The position numbers and the translations under genes were made by a program. A DNA stretch of 64,000 nucleotides from Bacillus amyloliquefaciens DSM 7 = ATCC 23350. Lineage in GTDB: Bacteria > Bacillota > Bacilli > Bacillales > Bacillaceae. Below are positions 45,222 to 54,101 of the stretch, piece by piece (position 1 is the first letter of the stretch; each line of letters begins with the position of its first letter). The notes under the pieces were generated by a model that was not told where the DNA came from, did not search any database, and was given only the letters and a program-made list of their open reading frames with translations. The DNA lies in contig NC_014551.1 in assembly GCF_000196735.1 (NCBI RefSeq), positions 987,001 through 1,051,000 on the forward strand. Reading direction: 5' to 3'.

Positions 45222-46613
45222 TTGGAGAATTTATTTGTTGTCTTACATGTTTTCATAATGCTTTTGCTTATAGCAGGTCTGTTTGTGATGCAAAAAAAAC
45301 ACGTTTCCTTTTCTAAACGTGTCTTTACCGCGCTCGGATTAGGCATTGTATTCGGTTTTGCACTGCAATTGATTTACGGGCCGGCTTCACATATCGTTAC
45401 ACAAACGGCCGATTGGTTTAATATCGCCGGCGGCGGTTATGTCAAATTGCTTCAGATGATCGTCATGCCGCTCGTCTTTATTTCCATTCTCGGCGCATTT
45501 ACGAAACTGAAGCTGACCCATAACATCGGAAAAATCAGCGGCCTGATCATCGGAATTTTAATCGCCACGACAGCAATTGCCGCGGCAGTCGGAATTGTTT
45601 CGGCGCTTTCCTTTGATCTGAAGGCCGTTCATATCGACCAAGGGAGCACTGAGTTATCAAGAGGACAGGAGCTGCAGCAAAAATCTGAGGATATGACGGC
45701 CAAAACGCTGCCTCAGCAAATCGTTGAACTTCTGCCGGCGAATCCGTTTCTTGATTTCACGGGGGGAAGACCGACTTCCACCATCGGAGTCGTTATTTTC
45801 GCCGCTTTTCTCGGCATCGCTTTCCTCGGAGTGAAACGGAAGCAGCCGGAGCACGCTGCGACATTCAGCGGAATTGTCGATGCGGTTTACGCGATTATTA
45901 TGCGAGTCGTTACATTAATTTTAAGGCTGACGCCTTACGGGGTATTGGCGATTATGACAAAAACGATCGCGACAAGCGACATCGACAGCATTGTGAAATT
46001 GGGCATGTTTGTTATCGCTTCATACGCCGCGCTTATCGTCATGTTTATCATTCACTTGCTGCTGATTACGTTCAGCGGTTTAAATCCGGTCACATATGTG
46101 AAAAAAGCATTTCCGGTCATGGTGTTTGCCTTTACGTCCCGTTCTAGCGCAGGGGCTTTGCCGCTCAATATTAAAACACAAAAAAGCATGGGCGTACCGG
46201 AAGGAATTGCGAACTTCGCAGGTTCATTCGGCTTATCGATCGGACAAAACGGCTGTGCCGGCATTTACCCGGCGATGCTTGCGATGATGATTGCGCCGAC
46301 GGTGGGGCAAAATCCGTTTGAACCGGGATTTATCATTTCCGTCATCGCGATAGTGGCAATCAGTTCCTTCGGTGTAGCAGGCGTAGGAGGCGGCGCGACA
46401 TTTGCGGCTCTTCTCGTCTTATCCGCTTTAAACATGCCTGTTGCGCTTGCCGGTCTGCTCATTTCAATTGAGCCGTTAATTGACATGGGGCGCACCGCCT
46501 TAAATGTCAGCGGCAGCATGACTGCGGGACTGTTAACAAGTAAAATGACGAAGGAAACCGATACCTCGGTTTATAATGATTCTTCCATCGTCATTGAAGC
46601 TGAAGAAGCTTAA
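45222..46613 (+). CDS. tcyP: L-cystine uptake protein TcyP
   Basis: A 463-residue dicarboxylate/amino-acid:cation symporter with eight helices and two re-entrant hairpins. Typical blocks: LLQMIVMPLVFISILGAF, FTSRSSAGALPLNIK, SIGQNGCAGIYPAML and GVGGGATFAALLVLS. Imports cystine under sulfur limitation. TTG 45222 with AAGGGAG upstream. Known also as yhcL. Confidence 0.96.
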   Translation: MENLFVVLHVFIMLLLIAGLFVMQKKHVSFSKRVFTALGLGIVFGFALQLIYGPASHIVTQTADWFNIAGGGYVKLLQMIVMPLVFISILGAFTKLKLTHNIGKISGLIIGILIATTAIAAAVGIVSALSFDLKAVHIDQGSTELSRGQELQQKSEDMTAKTLPQQIVELLPANPFLDFTGGRPTSTIGVVIFAAFLGIAFLGVKRKQPEHAATFSGIVDAVYAIIMRVVTLILRLTPYGVLAIMTKTIATSDIDSIVKLGMFVIASYAALIVMFIIHLLLITFSGLNPVTYVKKAFPVMVFAFTSRSSAGALPLNIKTQKSMGVPEGIANFAGSFGLSIGQNGCAGIYPAMLAMMIAPTVGQNPFEPGFIISVIAIVAISSFGVAGVGGGATFAALLVLSALNMPVALAGLLISIEPLIDMGRTALNVSGSMTAGLLTSKMTKETDTSVYNDSSIVIEAEEA

Positions 46614-46693
46614 CTAAAGCCTGCCATTGGCACATAAGTTTTTTGTCAGCCACACTGCATGGCTGGTCTCATAAAAATAAAATTCTCGACCTT

Positions 46694-46732
46694 AAAAAGC
46701 CTTAACTTCACCCGGAAGTTAAGGCTTTTTTT
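46694..46732 (+). terminator. Terminator after tcyP
   Basis: AAAAAGCCTTAACTT (46694-46708) pairs with AAGTTAAGGCTTTTT (46716-46730). Confidence 0.9.
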
Positions 46733-46805
46733 AGTGAGAAGAAAGACGTTTGCCGCTGCATTAATTGTCTGTTCCCCAGACTATCAGTGTCTCCCTCAGT
46801 ATTAA

Positions 46806-47240
46806 TCACTAGGTTTTGAGCCAAATGCTATCAATGTAATTCCGTCATTAGCGACATTTACAGTTGATTTATGTGATCCGGACGAAAAGAGACCTCAAGA
46901 AGAATTGGCACTAGCCAATTACCTGAAAGATTTGGTAGAGTCTGAAAGCGCATCTATTACATCTGAACAATTAGTCCGTTTTAATCCCGTGGTATTTGAT
47001 AAAAATATCGTTGAATTGATTGAGCGGGCTGCAAATAAACGAGGGCTGGAATCGAAACGGATGACCTCCGGAGCCGGGCACGATGCACAAATGATGGCCC
47101 GCATCTGTCCAACGGCTATGATTTTTGTCCCAAGTGTAGAGGGGATCAGCCATAACCCTGAAGAGTACACGAAAGATCATGACCTTGCAGCGGGTGCCCA
47201 TGTATTGTTAGATGTCGTTTGTAATCTATCGTCTGACTAA
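46806..47240 (+). pseudogene. C-terminal remnant of a Zn-dependent carbamoylase/hydantoinase (M20)
   Basis: From 46806 (after an in-frame stop at 46803) the frame reads the C-terminal third of an M20 family N-carbamoyl-amino-acid or allantoate amidohydrolase: PNAINVIPSLATFTVDLCDPD (dimer domain end), MTSGAGHDAQMMAR (metal-ligand His), and MIFVPSVEGISHNPEEYT. About 145 of the usual ~410 residues remain; the N-terminal catalytic half is missing and 46614-46805 carries only the tcyP terminator. B. subtilis has no gene at this place. Confidence 0.85.
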
Positions 47241-47368
47241 TATCAAAATCAATTTATAGCTTGGGATGATGGATGGAGCCTTACGGTTAAACAAGATGCC
47301 TGTTGTGACAATTGTTAACGAATGAAGGATTTTTTAGCTCACCGAGTCCAAAACCGGCGGGATTAAAG

Positions 47369-47409
47369 AACCCACGAATCCTTACTAGACAAGGATTCGT
47401 GGGTTTTTT
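47369..47409. terminator. Strong bidirectional terminator
   Basis: AACCCACGAATCCTT (47369-47383) pairs perfectly with AAGGATTCGTGGGTT (47391-47405), T run after. It ends both the remnant and the minus-strand gene stopping at 47409. Confidence 0.93.
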
Positions 47410-47915
47410 TACTGATTTCCGGGTTCGATTTCTTCCAGCATATTCATCACGGTGCTGTCATTTAAAACATTTACCGCGCTTTCTTCAAAGTGAATCGGCT
47501 CCGTATAGTGAGGCTTTGCCGAAGTTTCTTTTCTGCGGTCTGTCTGTCCGTCTGTATGCCTCCGGCTGTGTTCATGAGACGAAGATGATGCGCCGGAGTG
47601 ATTGCGGGAAGTCTGCTCATGCTGCTGGCGGCCGGATTCCCCGCCGAAAGCCTGTTTGATCAGCTCGGCAGGCTGCATGGAGCCGGTTTGTGAGTGCCGG
47701 GCTTTGTCTGTATGCTGCTGGCGGCCGGATTCCCCGCCGAAAGCCTGTTTAATCAGCTCAGCAGGCTGCATGGAATGAGCGCCATCCTTATGCTGCATTT
47801 GTCCTGAAACCATTCCGGTGATTTTGCGGCGGATTTCCGGTGATAAAGCTGCGATCAAAAGTGATGATCCGATCAGCAGCGCTGTCGGGCTGATGCCTTT
47901 TTTTTGTCTGAACAA
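47409..47915 (-). CDS. yhcM: YhcM-like protein with a 31-residue tandem repeat
   Basis: A 168-residue protein, TTG start at 47915 with GAGGAGGGA upstream. It has one N-terminal hydrophobic segment (PTALLIGSSLLIAALSP), then two copies of MQPAELIKQAFGGESGRQQH, encoded by a 93-bp direct repeat, then a Ser/His-rich hydrophilic tail and a C-terminal amphipathic part. No enzyme motif. Place before yhcN suggests yhcM; divergent from yhcN. Confidence 0.78.
   Translation of the reverse strand: MFRQKKGISPTALLIGSSLLIAALSPEIRRKITGMVSGQMQHKDGAHSMQPAELIKQAFGGESGRQQHTDKARHSQTGSMQPAELIKQAFGGESGRQQHEQTSRNHSGASSSSHEHSRRHTDGQTDRRKETSAKPHYTEPIHFEESAVNVLNDSTVMNMLEEIEPGNQ
47619..47774. repeat. 93-bp direct repeat in yhcM
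   Basis: A ~63-bp nearly identical stretch starts at 47619 and again at 47712 (period 93 bp); only a few bases differ. It encodes the duplicated 20-residue motif of the protein. Confidence 0.85.
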
Positions 47916-48058
47916 GTTAAATCCCTCCTCATTCAATTGATTACGCTTATCTTTTCCTTTCCTTCTGAAATTTATCCAAGCCGCATAAAGCAAACGGCGT
48001 GCATAAATCCCGCCGAATAGAAAAACCTATACGTAAAGTGAGAAAGGAGGAATTCAAC

Positions 48059-48550
48059 ATGATAAAAAAACAAGCAGTTATTTCTGCCCTTCTTCTGCCG
48101 ATGCTGATTACCGCAGGGTGCAGCATGGGGAACCAGGGAGAAGGAAAACGAAATGACAACCGTACCCAGAATGTAAATTACCGCAACACGCCTACTGATC
48201 ATAATAACAACCGTAACCTGAGAGTAGCTGATAAAGCCGCAGACAAGGTGACTGATCTGAAAGAAGTTAAAAATGCAACTGTGATCGTTGCCGGAAACAG
48301 CGCTTTTGTTGCCGTTGTTTTGACAAATGGGCAAAAAGGCGCCAGTGCCAACCATTTAAAACAAAAGATTACCGATAAAGTGAAATCAGCCGATAAACAT
48401 GTCCGGACAGTATATGTATCAGCAAACCCGGATTTCGTTGAACGTATGCAAGGCTACGTAAAACGAATCAAAAACGGCCACCCTGTATCCGGTCTGTTTG
48501 ATGAATTCGGTCAAATGGTGCAGCGTGTATTCCCAAATCCCAATAAATAA
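48059..48550 (+). CDS. yhcN: YhcN, YhcN/YlaJ-type sporulation lipoprotein
   Basis: A 163-residue lipoprotein. Signal KKQAVISALLLPMLITAGC with lipobox ITAGC. The conserved YhcN/YlaJ domain spans VADKAADKVTDLKEVKNATV and the C-terminal VSANPDFVERMQGY. These proteins are in the inner spore membrane region and affect germination or outgrowth. ATG 48059 has AAAGGAGG upstream. Confidence 0.93.
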   Translation: MIKKQAVISALLLPMLITAGCSMGNQGEGKRNDNRTQNVNYRNTPTDHNNNRNLRVADKAADKVTDLKEVKNATVIVAGNSAFVAVVLTNGQKGASANHLKQKITDKVKSADKHVRTVYVSANPDFVERMQGYVKRIKNGHPVSGLFDEFGQMVQRVFPNPNK

Positions 48551-48560
48551 ATGAATTTGA

Positions 48561-48589
48561 AAAAGCCGCATTCTGCTGCGGCTTTTTTA
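48561..48589 (+). terminator. Terminator after yhcN
   Basis: AAAAGCCGCA pairs with TGCGGCTTTT, followed by TT. Confidence 0.85.
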
Positions 48590-48672
48590 TTTTATCTGCC
48601 GTCACGTCCCAACGCTCAGGCGCATAAGGTAAAGAATGAGATGAAAATTGAAGGATCGGGGAGGGAGCTTGT

Positions 48673-49575
48673 TTGCGTGACAGCATGGGGAAACGGGCGG
48701 TATTCACTCTGATCCTGTGCGGAGTCCTTGTCATATTGGCTGTCAGTTCAGCCGTTTCAGTAAGTATGATGTACGTCCTGTCAGGCCAAAACAGCCGCTC
48801 TGTTCCGACGAAGGAACAAGTGACTGAACACATGAATAAAGAAATTTACAAACATACAGCGATTTACTATACGGCGGATGAAAAGCCGCTCTTGGATCTG
48901 ACCAAGCTTACGCTAGACTACGCAAAGCGTATCAGCCAAATCATTGTCGGTTATAAAGGAACAGCGCCCCTTGAACTCATTTTCTTTTCGGATGAAGCTG
49001 AAATTGAGCAATATTCAGGGTTAAAAAATGTAGTCGGTTTTTATTCAGAGCAGGAGCAGATGATAGGACTGTTGCCTGAAGAGAAAAAACAGCTTTTGAA
49101 AAAAGATGAGCTGGCTGTTTTTATGTATAAGCAATTGATTATACATGAATATACGCACTATGCGTTTCATCAAAAAACACGTCAAATGGGGACGGCTACG
49201 TCTGTATTTCCGCTTTGGTTTCATGAGGGGCTGAGCGAGTGGGTCGCGCATTATGATGTAGTCATTGATCCGATTACATTTTCCGTCGTGCCGTTTGATC
49301 AATTAACGACCGACCGAAAATGGCAGAAATCGCGTATGGAATATGAGACGGATGTGTATTTGCAAAGCTTTTATATGATAAAGGATTTAACCGATACATT
49401 CGGAGAAGGCATTATTTTAACCATTATTAACAAAACAGCCGAAACACAGGATTTTGAAAAAGGCTTTGAAGCGGCTACAAAAGAAAGCCTGAAACGCTTT
49501 GAACATGATTTCACAAAAGCATATGAAAAAAAGAAAACGGCATTGGAGAGACAGGTATCCAACGCCGTTTCTTAA
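48673..49575 (+). CDS. Membrane-anchored HExxH metallopeptidase-like protein
   Basis: A 300-residue protein with an N-terminal membrane anchor (FTLILCGVLVILAVSSAVSVSMM) and an extracellular peptidase MA-like domain. Zinc motif HEYTHYAFH at about residue 159, with the downstream Glu in LWFHEGLSEWV. TTG start 48673 after GGGAGGGAG. In the place of yhcO/yhcP of B. subtilis, but I do not assign a name. Substrate unknown. The stop is directly next to yhcQ's stop. Confidence 0.8.
   Translation: MRDSMGKRAVFTLILCGVLVILAVSSAVSVSMMYVLSGQNSRSVPTKEQVTEHMNKEIYKHTAIYYTADEKPLLDLTKLTLDYAKRISQIIVGYKGTAPLELIFFSDEAEIEQYSGLKNVVGFYSEQEQMIGLLPEEKKQLLKKDELAVFMYKQLIIHEYTHYAFHQKTRQMGTATSVFPLWFHEGLSEWVAHYDVVIDPITFSVVPFDQLTTDRKWQKSRMEYETDVYLQSFYMIKDLTDTFGEGIILTIINKTAETQDFEKGFEAATKESLKRFEHDFTKAYEKKKTALERQVSNAVS
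49535..49573 (+). terminator. Terminator inside the end of the peptidase gene
   Basis: AAACGGCATTGGA (49535-49547) pairs with TCCAACGCCGTTT (49558-49570), followed by CTT. It lies wholly inside the coding sequence. Confidence 0.7.
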
Positions 49576-50244
49576 TCAATGCAGGTTTTGCTGCTGCTGT
49601 CCCGTTTGGCCTTTAGTCGGAGGCATCTGCGGCTGCCCCTGCGCCGGCGCAAAGGAATTCAGCATGGTCTGCATATCTTGTGCATTGAGCTGAGGAACCT
49701 GATAATAACCGTGTTTGTTTTGGTATAAGAAGATTTCATAAGCCATTTCAACGTATTGCTGAATTTGAGCGGAGAGCACTCTTCTTGTCACAGGATTGGT
49801 CATTTCAAGCGAGCTCATCGTCAAGAGAGAAGCTTGTGCTTTAATCAGGCCGAGCATATGGCCGCTTATCCCAAGATCTTTGACATCACTTAATGATTGA
49901 TTCGGTTTTTTCGGCTGTGTCGGTTTTATACCGTACACGGCTTGGTTCTGTTCCTTCATCATATATGTTGAAGTTTCCTGAGAAGGCTTTTGACCGGTCT
50001 TAAAGCATTCTGCCGTCAGATTATAGAGTCCGAGAATGAATTGGTACTGGCGATCAAGGATATCGGCCAGCTGCTGATCCTGTATAAATTGTCTGAGCAT
50101 CATAAATTGATCCAAAACGCCGACTGTTCCGGCCAGTACTTCATGCATATCGAAAAGCTCATGTCCTCCGTGATTCACTTGCGGTGAACCCGGCATCCCC
50201 TGATTTACTGGCGACTGCTGCTGCTGATTCTGCTGCTGTTCCAC
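49576..50244 (-). CDS. yhcQ: Spore coat CotF-like protein YhcQ
   Basis: A 222-residue protein with a CotF-like four-helix (ferritin-like) domain (about residues 30-190: MHEVLAGTVGVLDQFMML...), flanked by Gln/Pro/Met-rich ends. Spore-associated in B. subtilis. GTG 50244 with AAGGAGGAA upstream. Confidence 0.92.
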   Translation of the reverse strand: MEQQQNQQQQSPVNQGMPGSPQVNHGGHELFDMHEVLAGTVGVLDQFMMLRQFIQDQQLADILDRQYQFILGLYNLTAECFKTGQKPSQETSTYMMKEQNQAVYGIKPTQPKKPNQSLSDVKDLGISGHMLGLIKAQASLLTMSSLEMTNPVTRRVLSAQIQQYVEMAYEIFLYQNKHGYYQVPQLNAQDMQTMLNSFAPAQGQPQMPPTKGQTGQQQQNLH

Positions 50245-50430
50245 TGGTTGTATTCCTCCTTCATGTCAAATCAGATGTGAAGAAAGCCGATCCGTTATAC
50301 ATCAAGACCTAATTCGTTACATGGTGATTATTTACTATTTTGCGCCAGCGAAGACAATCTTTACAAAAAAGTGATGTGATTTTTAAGAAAATAAGCTAAC
50401 GTATTTCTTAGAAGACAAGGGGGGAAATGT

Positions 50431-52494
50431 ATGAAGAAAAAAAGGTGTATGCGTCAGTGGTTCTGTCTGCTGGCGGTTTGTTTTATGATTTTCAGCGTAA
50501 AAGATGCGGAAGCAGTCGGACAAGCCGGTCCTCTGAATGAATCTGGAACGGATAAGGCAGATAAAGAACAGCGGACAGAAGACCCCGGCCGTGTCCCGCT
50601 CAGAATCATCAGCATGAATGATCTGCACGGAAAAATTGATCAGCAATATGAGCTGGACCTTAACGGAGACGGTAAACCGGACGGCACCTTCGGCCGGATG
50701 GACTACGCTGCGGCGTATATTAAAAAGGCGAAAGCCGAGAAAGAAAACGCCCTCGTGGTGCATGCGGGCGATATGATCGGGGGCAGTTCCCCTGTGTCAG
50801 CCCTTTTTCAAGATGAACCGACAGTTGAACTGATGGAAGACATCGGTTTTGATGTCGGAACTGTCGGCAACCATGAATTCGATGAAGGAACAAATGAGCT
50901 GATGCGGATCATCAATGGAGGAGATCATCCGGACGGTAAGGGGACAAGCGGTTATGACGGCCAAAATTTCCCGCTCGTTTGCGCCAACTGTAAACTGAAA
51001 TCAGGAGAGTCCTTTCTGCCGCCGTATGAAATCAAATACGTTTCCGGAATTCCGGTCGCTTTTATCGGGGTTGTAACAAGATCGGCAGCAGGCATGGTCA
51101 TTCCGGACGGAATCAAAAATATCACGTTTACCGATGAGGTAAAGGCCGTAAATGAAGCCGCCGCCGACCTGAAGAAGAAAGGAATTAAAGCAATCGCAGT
51201 GCTTGCCCATATGTCTGCTGAACAAAATGGCACAGCGATCACGGGAGAATCCGCAAAGCTGGCCGACGGGACAGACTCGGAGATTGACGTGATTTTCGCC
51301 GCGCACAATCACAAAGTCGTAAACGGGGAAGTCAACGGGAAGCTGATCGTGCAGGCATTTGAATATGGAAAAGCAATCGGAATCGCCGATCTCGAACTTG
51401 ATAAAAAGTCGAAGGATATCGTAAAAAAATCAGCGGAAATCCAATACATCGATCAAAGTAAAATTAAGCCTGACCCGGCAGCGGCAAGCATATTAAGCAA
51501 ATATGAAGAGAAAGTGAAACCGATTGTCAGCGAAGTGGTCGGGGAAGCGGCCCATGAAATAACGGGCGGCTATTCAAATGACGGGGACACGGCACTCGGA
51601 AATCTGATTGCCGACGGTATGAAAGCGAAGATGAAATCCGATTTTGCGCTAATGAATGGCGGCGGCATCCGGGACGGCATAAAAAAAGGGCCGATCACAT
51701 GGGGAGATCTTTATAATATACAGCCGTTCGGCAATGTACTGACGAAGCTTGAAATCAAAGGGAAAGATCTGCGAGACATCATCAATGCGCAAATTTCCCC
51801 GGCTTACGGCCCGGATTACAGCATCAGCGGATTTTCTTATACATGGAACCCGGAAACCGGAAAAGCGGTTGATATGAAAATGGCGGACGGGACAGACATA
51901 CAGCCCGAAAAGGTATATACATTAACAGTCAATGATTTTATGGCAAACGCAGCCGGGGCAAAATACGGCCCAATCGGGAAACTTGGGAAACATCCGGTGA
52001 CGGGGCCGGAGGATTTGGAAGCGACAGTAGACTATGTCAAAAGCTTTTCAGCTCCGATTACTTATCAAGCGGAGGGCCGCATCCGCACGGCATCAGGAAC
52101 CGAATCACCTGATGACACCGGAAACCCGCCGGGGAGAGAGGAAACACCCGGAGGCAGCAAACCTGATAACGGAGAAAAACCCGATCCGGCGGAAAAACCA
52201 GCTAAAGAAGATAAACCTGCTGGGGCAGAACAGCCTGATCACACCAAAAAACCTGAACGTCCTGTCATAGAAGAAACAGCTTCAGACACCGTGCAACCAA
52301 TTCCTGAAACCCACGCTGAGCCGGCTCCAAATCTGGAACAAAGCACAAAACAGACTGAAAGCGGCACACAAAAAGGCCGCCCATTGCCTGATACTTCAGC
52401 GGGCAGCCATCAGACGGCGCTGGCCGGCATGCTGATTACGGGCGCCGGCGTATTTTGGCTGTACAGAATGAAAAGGAGAACCCGCACACCATGA
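50431..52494 (+). CDS. yhcR: YhcR, wall-anchored 5'-nucleotidase (short form)
   Basis: A 687-residue surface enzyme. An N-terminal signal peptide is followed by a metallophosphoesterase domain (ISMNDLHGKID, HAGDMIGG, GNHEFDEG, AAHNHK) and a 5-nucleotidase C-terminal domain (NGGGIRDGIKKGPITWGDLY, IQPFGN). A Pro/Glu/Lys-rich wall linker follows (about 550-650), then sorting signal LPDTS, a hydrophobic helix and RMKRRTR. The partner sortase is yhcS next door. B. subtilis YhcR is about 1200 residues with an extra N-terminal nuclease (OB-fold/TNase-like) part that is missing here. Confidence 0.93.
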   Translation: MKKKRCMRQWFCLLAVCFMIFSVKDAEAVGQAGPLNESGTDKADKEQRTEDPGRVPLRIISMNDLHGKIDQQYELDLNGDGKPDGTFGRMDYAAAYIKKAKAEKENALVVHAGDMIGGSSPVSALFQDEPTVELMEDIGFDVGTVGNHEFDEGTNELMRIINGGDHPDGKGTSGYDGQNFPLVCANCKLKSGESFLPPYEIKYVSGIPVAFIGVVTRSAAGMVIPDGIKNITFTDEVKAVNEAAADLKKKGIKAIAVLAHMSAEQNGTAITGESAKLADGTDSEIDVIFAAHNHKVVNGEVNGKLIVQAFEYGKAIGIADLELDKKSKDIVKKSAEIQYIDQSKIKPDPAAASILSKYEEKVKPIVSEVVGEAAHEITGGYSNDGDTALGNLIADGMKAKMKSDFALMNGGGIRDGIKKGPITWGDLYNIQPFGNVLTKLEIKGKDLRDIINAQISPAYGPDYSISGFSYTWNPETGKAVDMKMADGTDIQPEKVYTLTVNDFMANAAGAKYGPIGKLGKHPVTGPEDLEATVDYVKSFSAPITYQAEGRIRTASGTESPDDTGNPPGREETPGGSKPDNGEKPDPAEKPAKEDKPAGAEQPDHTKKPERPVIEETASDTVQPIPETHAEPAPNLEQSTKQTESGTQKGRPLPDTSAGSHQTALAGMLITGAGVFWLYRMKRRTRTP

Positions 52495-53087
52495 ACAAGC
52501 TGAAACACATTCCGCTTCTTGTCATCATCATCGGTGTCATTATCACATGTTATGGAAGCTGGAAGATCGTCGATTCACATATGAAAACAAACCAATCGCT
52601 TGAGGAAGCAAAAAAAGCGGCTGAACCCGTTCTGGCAAAGAAAGAAACGAATAGAGCCGCTTTGGCGCAGCGCAAAAAAGAATTTCACCCCAAAACAGGT
52701 GAAGCAAGCGGTATTTTAGAAATCCCTAAAATCGACGCTGACCTCCCGATTGTGGAAGGGACTGACGCAGATGATTTAGCAAAAGGCGTTGGACATTACA
52801 AAGACAGCTATTATCCGGATGAACACGGCCAAATTGTATTATCCGGCCACAGGGACACGGTGTTCCGCCGGACCGGCGAACTGAAAAAAGGAGACAGACT
52901 GAACGTGATTCTGTCTTACGGCACGTTTTCTTATAAAATCAGGCATACAAAAATCGTCAGCCGGGATGATACGTCCGTCATCACCCTTCAGCACGAGCGG
53001 GAGGAACTGATCCTGACCACTTGCTACCCGTTTTCTTATATCGGAAATGCGCCGAAACGATACATTATATATGCCGACCCGGTTTAA
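52491..53087 (+). CDS. yhcS: Class D sortase YhcS
   Basis: A 198-residue sortase that anchors YhcR (LPDTS signal) to the wall. N-terminal membrane helix LKHIPLLVIIIGVIITCYG; catalytic His in LSGHRDTVF, Cys in ILTTCYP, Arg in PKRYIIY. Overlaps yhcR by four bases (ATGA). Confidence 0.96.
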   Translation: MNKLKHIPLLVIIIGVIITCYGSWKIVDSHMKTNQSLEEAKKAAEPVLAKKETNRAALAQRKKEFHPKTGEASGILEIPKIDADLPIVEGTDADDLAKGVGHYKDSYYPDEHGQIVLSGHRDTVFRRTGELKKGDRLNVILSYGTFSYKIRHTKIVSRDDTSVITLQHEREELILTTCYPFSYIGNAPKRYIIYADPV

Positions 53088-53992
53088 GAGAAATACGTTT
53101 CGGCAAAGTGTGCCAGATCAGCCGGCATCGGCGCTTCGGCAACAATTTCTTCTCCGGAGATCGGATGGACGACACTGACCTTTTTTGCGTGAAGCGCCTG
53201 TCTGTGAAACAGCGCCCGGCTTCCGCCGTACAGCTCATCTCCCGCTAACGGATGGCCGATGCTTGCCATATGCACCCTGATTTGATGTGTTCTTCCGGTT
53301 TCCAATTCAAGCTCAACCAGTGAAAGCTGTGCGCCGGGATGATAGCCTTTCACTTTGTAATGGGTGACGGCGGCTTGTCCGCCGGGTGAGACGCGCCTTC
53401 TGACGGAATGTGACCTGTCACGGCCGATCGGAGAATCAACCGTGCCTTTTTTCGGCTTCACTTTCCCCTCCGCCGCGGCGATATAGGTGCGTTTTAATGT
53501 TTTGGTTTCGAGCTGACGGTCAAGGATTGCATGAGCCAGCCGATGTTTAGCGAAAACGACCGCACCTGACGTGTCCCGGTCAAGACGGTGAACGTGGCGC
53601 ACTTTCGCCTGTTCGCCATTGATTTGAAAATGATAAGCGATCAGGTTGCTGAGGGTTCCGGTCTGACCCTCTTCATTCGGATGAGTCGGCATCCCCGCCG
53701 GCTTATTTGCAATCAGCATATGACTGTCCTCAAATAAAATTTCCGCTTCTCCATATTCCGGAACCACCGTAGAGTCCGTTTTTTCCTGAAGATCAATGAA
53801 TAGGCGGTCTCCGGTTTTCAGTATGATGTTGTTTTTGGGAGATGTTCGATTTACTTGAATGCTTTCTTGGTTCATCCATTCAGTTATCACGGGTTTTGAC
53901 GCCTGAAATTCTGATTTCAGGACAGAAAACAGCCATTGTCCGGCGTGTTTTTCCGTAATCAGAAGCTCCAGCCCGCGGTCATTTTGTTTCAT
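53084..53992 (-). CDS. yhcT: RluD-like pseudouridine synthase YhcT
   Basis: A 302-residue RluA-family RNA pseudouridine synthase: N-terminal S4-like part, catalytic motif HRLDRDTSGAVVFAK with Asp, and LVELELETGRTHQIRVH. Convergent with yhcS and sharing TTAA for both stop codons. Confidence 0.94.
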   Translation of the reverse strand: MKQNDRGLELLITEKHAGQWLFSVLKSEFQASKPVITEWMNQESIQVNRTSPKNNIILKTGDRLFIDLQEKTDSTVVPEYGEAEILFEDSHMLIANKPAGMPTHPNEEGQTGTLSNLIAYHFQINGEQAKVRHVHRLDRDTSGAVVFAKHRLAHAILDRQLETKTLKRTYIAAAEGKVKPKKGTVDSPIGRDRSHSVRRRVSPGGQAAVTHYKVKGYHPGAQLSLVELELETGRTHQIRVHMASIGHPLAGDELYGGSRALFHRQALHAKKVSVVHPISGEEIVAEAPMPADLAHFAETYFS

Positions 53993-54101
53993 ATCATAAA
54001 GCTCCTTTTCAAGCGGAAAGCGGCTGTTTCAATAGGAAACACTTACCTTAGCTTTCGCGTTTTTTTCTATGCTATTCTTGATAAAGATTAAGGATATTCA
54101 C

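Noticed and set aside
47312-47659. Plus-strand frame of 115 codons at 47312
   Set aside because: Crosses the strong terminator at 47369-47409 and runs antisense to yhcM.
47994-48050. Sigma-G promoter for yhcN
   Set aside because: Pieces like GCATA occur but no pair with correct spacing to a CATnnTA-type -10 could be found by eye.
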